Made by a program: the position numbers and the translations under genes. Source: Candidatus Methylacidiphilum fumarolicum (GTDB lineage Bacteria; Verrucomicrobiota; Verrucomicrobiia; Methylacidiphilales; Methylacidiphilaceae). Taken from it: a stretch of DNA of 64,000 nt. The stretch spans positions 992,001 through 1,056,000 of the forward strand of contig NZ_OX458932.1 in assembly GCF_949774925.1 (NCBI RefSeq). Reading direction: 5' to 3'. The number at the start of each line of letters is the position of its first letter. The stretch's first letter is position 1. Below the pieces are notes generated by a model. It had not been told where the DNA came from and did not search any database. It was given only the letters and a program-made list of their open reading frames with translations. Shown one piece after another: positions 58,021 to 64,000 of this stretch.

Positions 58021-58617
58021 TATTTGGTGGTGTCCTGGGCCAGGCCAAGAAGGCCATTTTATTGGATTGATATACGCGGCATGACTGAGAGCTGTTGCTT
58101 CTGAGGAGATATCAAAGATGCTGGAAGGAAAACTTCTAGATACAGCTTTTTTGGTGGCGGAACAGACTAGTCTGGATAGGAAATTAGATTTGGTAGCTTA
58201 GAGAGAGCATTTACTAAAGGTGACTAATAGATCTAAATATGACAATTCAAGAAAGATAAGAATGCTCTTAGGATCTTTAGTTTTTAATGTGAATGTGGAA
58301 AATTATCCTATTTTCCCGTGTAGGAAGAGGGGTGGTATTACTCCATTTTATGTTCCCACAGATTCTAGCCAGAAGGGGAGATCACTTATATTTTGTTATT
58401 GGACTAGATCCTGCGAGCTTTTTTGGAAGGACCGAGTCATTCGCTGGTTTAGTAAGGAATACTTCTTCATTAGGCTGCTGGATAGGGTAGAAGGACTCAT
58501 CCAATATGCCATCTGTAAACTAAATTTAGGATTCAAACCTGAAACTTACAGGGTGGTTCCGGCAGATCTCACTTACCTAACATTGCTACCGAAGGGGATT
58601 ACAGAAGGAGAAAGATC
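58021..58617 (+). other. Decayed coding-like stretch, no intact gene
   Basis: About 600 bases between addA and the IscB element. In the frame of base 58085 there is an open, protein-like stretch (AVASEEISKMLEGKLLDTAF) that is broken by TAG at 58199-58201 and continues as REHLLKVTNRSKYDNSRKIR. A different frame at about 58340-58490 also reads like protein (RRGDHLYFVIGLDPASFFGR, TESFAGLVRNTSSLGCWIG). These could be remnants of one or two genes, possibly broken by the mobile element next door. I recognise no family. Confidence 0.4.
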
Positions 58618-60246
58618 TTGTCAACTATCCATCCCATAAATGGGATGGGCTTGTAGACAACTGCAAGCCGGGTTGACCAGGGTAAGTTATGGAGCAGATG
58701 ACAATGCAAAGAAGTAACTACGTGAGCGCTAGGTGGCAGCAGACCCACTCCGGGATGCTTCCTCAGTCCCGTACACTGGAAGAAGGGGATCATGCTGGCA
58801 AAAGGCAAAGCGCCAAAGGTTCTCTTCTCCCGCGTAGGTGGGCAGCCGGTCGTGCACATTCTCGAGGGGAGCGAGCCAGGAACGCCAACCAGGCTCCGTC
58901 ACCGGAAATAACCGGGAAAGGGAGCGTAAGCTCCCATGTGTTCGTATTAGATAAGCGAAAGCGGCCTTTGATGCCTTGCTTGCCCGTTAGGGCAAAGAGG
59001 CTCTTGAGTCTAGGGAGAGCCGGCGTGCACCGGGTGTATCCATTCACGATCCGGCTCAAGTTCAGGACCAGCGGCAATACGCAACCGGTCCAGCTTAAAC
59101 TAGACCCGGGTAGTAGAACGACGGGCTTGGCGCTCCTTCGTGAGGATGGAATCAGGCAGCATGTTTTCTGGATGGTGGAACTAGAGTATCGAGGAGAGGC
59201 GATCCGGGCCTCTCTTACGCAACGCCGAGCTTTTCGCCGCCACAGGAGCAGCGCTAACTTACAGTATCAACCGCCCAGATTCAATAACCGTGCTAGGCCG
59301 GAAGGGTGGATTGCGCCTAGCTCAAGGCTCCGAGTCGATACCACAATGTCCTGGGTCAACCGGCTAGGGAGATTGGCTCCGATCACAGGCCTTAGCGTCG
59401 AGCTGGTGCGGTTCGATACCCTGGCAATGCAGAATCCTGAAATTAGCGGTGTAGAGTATCAGCAAGGGACGCTGGCTGGATATGAGCTTCGAGAATACCT
59501 ACTGGAGAAGTGGGGGCGTGAAGGTGTGTATTGTGGAGCCAGGAACGTGCCGCTTGAGATCGACTATATTCATCCAAAGAGCCTTGAGGGCAGCGACCGG
59601 GTAAGTAACCTAACTCTTGCTTGCCAGGAGTGTAACCAAGCTAAGGGCAATCAGCCAGTGGAGAAATTCCTTTCTGGGCAGCCGGAGCGGCTGGATCGGA
59701 TCCTGGCGAAGGCAAGGGCGACTTTGTGGGATGCTGTGGTGGTTAACAGCACCCGCTGGGCTCTCTTCCATCGCGTGAAAGAGACGGGTCTTTCAGTTAA
59801 TGCTGGAACGAGCGGGAGGACAAAGTGGAATCGCAGTAGGCTCTCCATTCCGAAGGCTTACTGCTTGGATGCTGTTTGTGTGGGTGGGCTCGAGTCTGCT
59901 GAAGGATGGAACCGGACGTTTTTGAAAATCAAGGCGTCAGGACGTGGCAGTTATCAACGGACTTGGCTCAATCAGCATGGGTTTTCCAGAGGCTATCTCA
60001 TGCGGCGTAAGGTATCTTTCGGTTTCCAGACTGGAGAAATCGCGCGGGTCGTCGTGCCGATGGGAAAGAAGGCGGGGACTTACGTCGGCCGCATTGCAAT
60101 CCGCGCTAGCGGTAGCTTTAAGGTGCAAACGGCGGATGGCGTCGTGCAAGGCGTACCGCATCGCTTTTACCGACTACTCCATCGTAACGATGGTTATGGA
60201 TACTCACATTGGACGCTAACCCTCCCCTCCCTAAAGGGAAGGGGTA
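58618..60246 (+). mobile_element. IscB-encoding IS200/IS605-like element
   Basis: Bounded by two hairpins that both carry a TAAA loop: CCATCCCA-TAAA-TGGGATGG at 58629-58648 (extended by TTGTC/GACAA outside it) and CCCCTCCC-TAAA-GGGAAGGGG at about 60226-60246. Subterminal hairpins of this type mark the left and right ends of IS200/IS605-related elements. Between them lie a GC-rich structured non-coding stretch and the iscB gene. No tnpA is present, so it would depend on a helper elsewhere. The region is visibly more GC-rich than its neighbours, which indicates acquisition from another source. Exact cut sites are not determined. Confidence 0.65.
58650..58937 (+). ncRNA. Candidate omega RNA (guide scaffold) of the IscB element
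   Basis: IscB proteins use a guide RNA transcribed from the region upstream of iscB, in the same direction. This 288-base stretch is GC-rich, full of short inverted repeats, and ends in two clear hairpins: CCGG-AAATAA-CCGG (58902-58915) and GGGAGC-GTAA-GCTCCC (58920-58935, a perfect stem with a GNRA-type loop). The last hairpin ends two bases before the iscB start. An open frame crosses the region but has no IscB-like residues before GTG 58938. The guide would be specified by the sequence left of about 58620. Boundaries are approximate; expression is untested. Confidence 0.55.
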
Positions 60247-60266
60247 TCTCGCGAGGAGTTTTATGA
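58938..60266 (+). CDS. iscB: IscB RNA-guided nuclease-family protein with altered catalytic histidines
   Basis: 442 residues from GTG 58938 (ATG and open frame further upstream are in the RNA region). PLMP domain: KRPLMPCLPVRAKRLLSLGR (residues 9-28). RuvC-I LKLDPGSRTTGLAL with D56. Arg-rich bridge helix about 96-118. RuvC-II GLSVELVRFDT with E155. HNH about 196-240: VYCGARNVPLEIDYIHPKS then LTLACQECNQAKGN. RuvC-III IPKAYCLDAVCVG with D311. The HNH catalytic His (expected D-H-I) is Y210 and the first zinc cysteine (expected C-x-x-C before CG) is G196. The RuvC-III His (expected H-x-L-D) is Y308. The reading frame is otherwise intact. IscB is the family from which Cas9 arose. GC-rich relative to neighbours. 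Confidence 0.85.
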   Translation: MFVLDKRKRPLMPCLPVRAKRLLSLGRAGVHRVYPFTIRLKFRTSGNTQPVQLKLDPGSRTTGLALLREDGIRQHVFWMVELEYRGEAIRASLTQRRAFRRHRSSANLQYQPPRFNNRARPEGWIAPSSRLRVDTTMSWVNRLGRLAPITGLSVELVRFDTLAMQNPEISGVEYQQGTLAGYELREYLLEKWGREGVYCGARNVPLEIDYIHPKSLEGSDRVSNLTLACQECNQAKGNQPVEKFLSGQPERLDRILAKARATLWDAVVVNSTRWALFHRVKETGLSVNAGTSGRTKWNRSRLSIPKAYCLDAVCVGGLESAEGWNRTFLKIKASGRGSYQRTWLNQHGFSRGYLMRRKVSFGFQTGEIARVVVPMGKKAGTYVGRIAIRASGSFKVQTADGVVQGVPHRFYRLLHRNDGYGYSHWTLTLPSLKGRGISRGVL

Positions 60267-60748
60267 ATAAAAGACTTTTCCAAGGTGCTTACCTCTGCTT
60301 ATGCCTTTATTTTTTTAGCCTATCTGTTTCTCTTTTTGCTTTTGAGGATCCTCTGTTACCCGATCCCAAGTTGACACCGGGCGATACTTTTGATGTTACA
60401 AAGGAGGACATTTGTGTTCCTGGTTATGCAAAGCTTGTCAGGGATGTTCCCTATGCCCTCAAAAGAAAGGTATATTTAAGATATGGCATTATTCATCCGG
60501 ATAAGCATCATTATGAGATAGATCATTTGATTCCTTTGGGACTTGGTGGTTCCAATTCAATAAAAAATCTATGGCCTCAATCTTATAGGACCTTTCCCTG
60601 GAACGCTTATCTTAAAGACAAGCTGGAATATAAGTTGCACCAATTAGTTTGTGCTGGAGTGGTTGATTTAAAGGAAGCTCAAAGGGAAATTGCTACTAAT
60701 TGGATAGAAGCATATAAAAAATATATGGCAGAAGGGAAGGCTAAATGA
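60263..60748 (+). CDS. Secreted HNH-nuclease-like protein
   Basis: 161 residues from ATG 60263, supported by a GAGGAG ribosome-binding site at 60253-60258. A signal peptide is visible (GAYLCLCLYFFSLSVSLFAF). The mature part has the HNH pattern HHYEIDHLIPLGLGGSNSIK (D87, H88), N-L-W-P and then NAYLKDKLEYKLHQLVCAGV. Cysteines 51 and 130 could form a disulphide in the periplasm. Similar small exported HNH proteins are widespread in Proteobacteria; their role is unclear. Its start overlaps the iscB stop by 4 bases and lies right after the element's right-end hairpin, so its original promoter may have been displaced. Confidence 0.75.
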   Translation: MNKRLFQGAYLCLCLYFFSLSVSLFAFEDPLLPDPKLTPGDTFDVTKEDICVPGYAKLVRDVPYALKRKVYLRYGIIHPDKHHYEIDHLIPLGLGGSNSIKNLWPQSYRTFPWNAYLKDKLEYKLHQLVCAGVVDLKEAQREIATNWIEAYKKYMAEGKAK

Positions 60749-60807
60749 ACCGATGGCTTTCTTCTTTTCTTGCTTTCTAGAAAGAATGAATCAAGTTATT
60801 AATTCAT

Positions 60808-61104
60808 ATGGGACTAAATAAAAAGCTCTCTCAACTTATTGCGGGCAGGAAAGTAGCCAAAACGGAGCTTAAAGAAGGCCTTTTGACCATTGATTTTAGT
60901 GATGGTTCTTCGTTACAAATAAAGATTAGAGGAGCTATTACTGGTGAAATTCAGTCAGGACAATGTCTCCAAAAAGTTTTAGAAAATGAGGAGCAGTTGA
61001 TTTTGGAGTTTGATGACAAGAAGAGAGTAGAAGCCATTCTTTTGAACCCTGGAGGATCGGTGATTCTACGGAATAAAAATAATGCTCTTGAATATTTGGG
61101 ATAA
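60808..61104 (+). CDS. Small protein of unknown function
   Basis: 98 residues from ATG 60808, no signal peptide and no membrane helix. The composition is strongly beta-like with alternating charged and hydrophobic residues: LLTIDFSDGSSLQIKIRG, ITGEIQSGQCLQKVL, LILEFDDKKRVEAIL. It looks like a small beta-barrel or a DNA/RNA-binding-type domain, but nothing diagnostic is visible. It follows the HNH gene with a 59-base gap and converges with tatC 4 bases away. The coding character is supported by the clean alternating pattern. Confidence 0.55.
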   Translation: MGLNKKLSQLIAGRKVAKTELKEGLLTIDFSDGSSLQIKIRGAITGEIQSGQCLQKVLENEEQLILEFDDKKRVEAILLNPGGSVILRNKNNALEYLG

Positions 61105-61108
61105 GGAA

Positions 61109-61891
61109 CTAAGAAAACAGCTCTTCTTTTCTATTTTCTATCGTCCGATTTTTGGAAATTCCCCTTTTTGATTCTATGCTTTTGACAACCAAAAGGGAAG
61201 CTTCGTAAAGCAGATACATGGGGACAGAAAGAAAGAGAAGGCTTAAAGGATCTGAGCTAGGAGTAATGCAGGCAGCAGCGATGACAATCACTACGATTGC
61301 ATGCCTTCTATAATGGATTAATGTCGAAGTATTTAATATACCGAGAAGTCCCAATAGGACAATAATCAGAGGTAGTTCAAAAGCAAGTCCAAAAGACACT
61401 AACATTTGCACAACAAAATTTGCGTAGTTTTGAAGCGTCCAATCGGTTTGTATTCCCATCCATTGATTGTAGGTGGAAAAAAAGCGCAGAGTTTGGGGTA
61501 GGAGTATAAAGTAAGAAAAGAGAATGCCTCCGACAAAGAGAAGGGCACCAGCACTGAAAATGGGGAAAAGCAGTTTTAATTCTGAAGGAGTAAGTCCAGG
61601 GATGATGAATTCGGCGATAAAATAAAGAATAAAGGGTAGACTCAATACTAATCCACCAAGTAAACTAATTTGGAGCTGGACGCTTAATGGATCTACTACT
61701 CCTAAGACTCTTAAAACTTTTTGAGGATCCTCTCCAGCGGCTTTAAGGGGTCTCAATAGAATAGCCATCAAGGGTTTTGTTTCAACAAAGCAAACAATCG
61801 CTCCTCCCACCAAGGCCATTAGGGATTTGATGATGACCCATCTTAGATCTTCTAAATGCTCAAGAAAAGGTTTCTCCTCATGGTCTTTCAT
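61109..61891 (-). CDS. tatC: Sec-independent protein translocase TatC
   Basis: Core receptor of the twin-arginine export pathway, which exports folded proteins. The 260 residues have six hydrophobic segments. The N-terminal hallmark is PFLEHLEDLRWVIIKSLMAL (family: H-L-x-E-L-R-x-R), with FVETKPLMAILLRPL next. The central F-x-x-A-E-F pattern is present as LYFIAEFIIPGLTPSELKLL, and AFELPLIIVLLGLLGIL and ITPSSDPLSLLFLSVPMYLL follow. TatA and TatB are not in the window. It follows queH by 11 bases on the minus strand. Confidence 0.93.
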   Translation of the reverse strand: MKDHEEKPFLEHLEDLRWVIIKSLMALVGGAIVCFVETKPLMAILLRPLKAAGEDPQKVLRVLGVVDPLSVQLQISLLGGLVLSLPFILYFIAEFIIPGLTPSELKLLFPIFSAGALLFVGGILFSYFILLPQTLRFFSTYNQWMGIQTDWTLQNYANFVVQMLVSFGLAFELPLIIVLLGLLGILNTSTLIHYRRHAIVVIVIAAACITPSSDPLSLLFLSVPMYLLYEASLLVVKSIESKRGISKNRTIENRKEELFS

Positions 61892-61902
61892 GGAAACAGA
61901 TT

Positions 61903-62595
61903 TTAGGAAGGTGGATGGATACTAGTAGAAGAATTAGAATCTTCTGAATCAAAGCCATAAAAGGTTTTCCCGAAAGTGATTTTTGGTTTGCCTTTGGACA
62001 ATCGCCACTGATTGGTATCTCTGAGAGAATAGATACATCCACAATAGAGTTGTTGATAAAAATTTTCTTCTTTTGAAATTAAAATCATCCGTTCTGATCC
62101 CCCTTTTTTTCTCCAGTTATAGCTCCAATATTCCAAACCATAGCGAGATGCCGCTCTTTTGCCAGCCGAAGTCACTTGATCGAAATCTTTCCATCTGGAA
62201 ATCCCAAGGCTAGAGCTAAAAACCTTAAATCCATGTTCATAGGCATAGAGTGCCGTGCGTTCCATTCTTATGTCGAAGCAGACTGTGCATCGCTTTCCTC
62301 TTTCAGGTTCCCATTCAAGGCCTTTTACTCTTTCAAACCATCGATCCTTATCGTAATCTGCATCAACAAACTCAATTCCTCTTTTCTTTGCAAACCGTAT
62401 GTTTTCATTTTTACGGATTTCGTATTCTACGTGTGGGTGAATGTTGGGGTTATAAAAAAACACCGTTAAATGAATCCCAGAGGCAATAATTGCATCCATT
62501 ATTTCGGCTGAGCAAGGAGCACAACAAGAATGGAGTAAAACTTTGTCCACTCCTCCAGGTGGTATAAGTTTTTCTCTAATAAATGAGTTTTTCAT
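61903..62595 (-). CDS. queH: Epoxyqueuosine reductase QueH
   Basis: Reduces epoxyqueuosine to queuosine in tRNA anticodons. The 230 residues have the QueH signature cysteines: [18 protein letters not shown] at the start (CC-x-x-C), [18 protein letters not shown] in the middle, and [14 protein letters not shown] near the C-terminus. [20 protein letters not shown] and [19 protein letters not shown] are also typical. This is the non-QueG (cobalamin-independent) enzyme. It is the first gene of a queH-tatC pair on minus. The frameshifted tnpB ends about 60 bases upstream of its start. Confidence 0.93.
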   Translation of the reverse strand: MKNSFIREKLIPPGGVDKVLLHSCCAPCSAEIMDAIIASGIHLTVFFYNPNIHPHVEYEIRKNENIRFAKKRGIEFVDADYDKDRWFERVKGLEWEPERGKRCTVCFDIRMERTALYAYEHGFKVFSSSLGISRWKDFDQVTSAGKRAASRYGLEYWSYNWRKKGGSERMILISKEENFYQQLYCGCIYSLRDTNQWRLSKGKPKITFGKTFYGFDSEDSNSSTSIHPPS

Positions 62596-62656
62596 ATTCT
62601 AAGTAACAAATCTTATATTATAGAAAGGGAGATTGCAACCGTTCCGTCAGACTTAC

Positions 62657-64000
62657 TCATCTCTGCGCCTCAGTCAAAACAAAGCTGACTTCCTGCTTCA
62701 TCGAGACCGGTTTTACTACCGTCTTGCGACGACGGCCAGAGCCTTCCTCTCCACAGGTTTCATATTCGGCGAAACTCGCCGTAGAGCAGCCTAGTACTGC
62801 CGAGCCATACGCCAAGAGATTCCTGGACGTCTTCACGTCCCGGCCCTGGAGTGTTCCACAGTCCGGGCAGGTCCACTGGTAAACAGCCAGCGATATTTTT
62901 TCCCAAACCCTCCCGCGAGCAGAGCTGGTATTGCTGGGCGAAAACCAGCGATCAGCTACCTCTCTACACTACCACGCCATTCCGCTTTATATTCTAGTTG
63001 TCTCCGGAATTTAGAAATACTCCTCTCAACAATGGATCTGGCCAGGGGATGGCTTTCCAGCTTCCTGCACCCATTCAAGTCTTTGATAACAATGGAATGA
63101 AACCGTCGGGTAAGGTTGGACATGAACTAGTGCCAACCATCCTGCCGGATATTGGCGATGCGGGCGTGGAACCTGGATAGCTTGGCTTTTGCTTTTTTTC
63201 GCATTCTCTGATACCGGCAACCGTGTGCTTTTGTAAACCAGAGCATTGCCCGCCTACTCAAGCTTTCTCTTGACAGCTTGGTGCTTGCTTGAGAGACTCT
63301 AAAACAGTCGCTGCAATCGCTTGAGTAAGACCTTGGGTGGCTTGGAACCGGTGACCTTTTCTCATCTAGAGAGCGTTGCCAGGGCCGATACCTCCAAATC
63401 CACCCCAATCACGCCTTGATTTTCGTAGGGACGCCGGACAATAGCGTCCGTATCTGCGGTGATGCTGACAAACCACCGGTCCGTTACCTGAAAGACGGTA
63501 GCGGACAGGATCTTGTCTATGAAAGGCAACGGCTCCAGCCTCCGTAGATAACTCAGTTTGGGTATGCGGATGCGGCACCAATCGAGGGAAAACTGGGCAT
63601 TGGTTTGGGGAAAAACAGTCAGGTACGCCTATCTTGCGGTACTTCAGGTATTATGCGCGTACTTCCCAGAAGTTCTTGCAGGCGGCTCCCAACTGCCTAA
63701 TCGCCATCTGTGGTGCGTTTTTGGTGACTTCAAGCATACAGGGGAATTCCTCGTGTTTCATGGCGTTGAGCTGACGATAGAAGGAGGGCTGCGAGCGCTT
63801 GGGCAGGCAGGTTCTCGGCTTCCCACCCCGTATATAGTCTCTGCCACTCGATAAGCGCCTAGAAGTAGGCGAACCGCGTAGTCCTCGCAGCCTTGGCAAA
63901 GTAGGTGGCCTGAATATTGTTTGAGTCCAGCGCGATTGTGTGGACGACGATCCTGCCTGGAATTCCTCCACGGCTTTTTTGACACCATCCAATAGCTTCT
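62657..64000 (-). pseudogene. tnpB of an IS605/IS607-type element, many frameshifts (continues past edge)
   Basis: Minus-strand TnpB remains reaching the right window edge. From the N-terminal end: a stretch near 63840-63900 reads TRFAYF-stop-ALIEWQRLY; then MKHEEFPCMLEVTKNAPQMA and IRQLGAACKNFWEVRA; then LPFIDKILSATVFQVTDRWF and GVIGVDLEVSALATLS (RuvC-I with its aspartate); ASTKLSRESLSRRAMLWFTK; then KKAKAKLSRFHARIANIRQD; and a C-terminal WTCPDCGTLQGRDVKTSRNL ending at TGA 62657. Frames change at least four times and the first zinc-ribbon cysteine pair is replaced (SSARG). It is unrelated in detail to the two IS607 copies and also more GC-rich than the host genes. Confidence 0.75.

Noticed and set aside
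58689-58937. N-terminal extension of IscB from ATG 58689
   Set aside because: The 83 residues before GTG 58938 have no IscB similarity and lie in the structured RNA region; the family normally starts just before the F-V-L-D-K motif.
58938-60266. Small Cas9
   Set aside because: There is no REC lobe or PAM-interacting domain, no CRISPR array and no other cas gene; the N-terminal PLMP domain and 442-residue size are those of IscB.

Overview
The window looks like a chromosomal segment of a moderately AT-rich Gram-negative bacterium. The best guess is a Verrucomicrobiota member, possibly the thermoacidophilic methanotroph genus Methylacidiphilum. The support is an outer-membrane lipid system (mlaEFD), an LPS heptose gene, a bS22/AURKAIP1-like mini-protein, the gene set as a whole, and many decayed IS607, TnpB and IscB elements. 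No methane-oxidation gene is present, so the genus is inference.

Layout. 1-3.1 kb: mlaE (cut by the edge), mlaF, mlaD, ispD. 3.1-12.3 kb: rpmG (a short gene on the minus strand), a CHAD-domain gene, a NamZ-like exo-muramidase, glgP plus ppk2 (glycogen and polyphosphate reserves), fumC, rfaE2, purN, xseA. 12.3-14.4 kb: a decayed IS607-family element. 14.6-27.5 kb: the classical translation/transcription block tRNA-Thr, tuf, tRNA-Trp, secE, nusG, rplK, rplA, rplJ, rplL, rpoB, rpoC, with a terminator-like hairpin and a clear three-way-junction RNA between rplJ and rplL. 27.6-31.5 kb: folD and a sugar-epimerase-like gene on minus, then proB-proA. 31.6-33.6 kb: a probable nuclease toxin/SUKH immunity pair whose toxin N-terminus abuts a second decayed IS607 copy (33.55-35.49 kb). 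35.6-41.9 kb: uppP, dacA, a 34-codon bS22-like gene, hisG, a HIT protein, holA, a GT2 glycosyltransferase and adk. 42.1-46.8 kb: a Tol/Exb-type envelope motor (exbB, exbD, a large TPR protein, and a TonB/TolA-like anchor fused to an OmpA/Pal domain). 46.9-51.7 kb: secreted or membrane proteins of unknown role. 52.0-58.0 kb: addB-addA recombination nuclease. 58.0-60.3 kb: decayed sequence, then an IscB element with a candidate omega RNA. 60.3-62.6 kb: a secreted HNH protein, a small unknown, tatC and queH. 62.66 kb to the right edge: a frameshifted tnpB.

How it fits together: housekeeping operons dominate. The accessory signal is concentrated in four mobile-element islands, all in decay, and in the toxin/immunity pair. 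The most unusual observation is an IscB with an intact reading frame in which the catalytic histidine positions of both nuclease domains (HNH and RuvC-III) read tyrosine, each a single C-to-T change. Other notable points are the structured leader just before rplL, the TolA/Pal-like fusion, a catalytically degenerate trypsin-like/TPR protein, and two ribosomal mini-genes too short for routine ORF calling.
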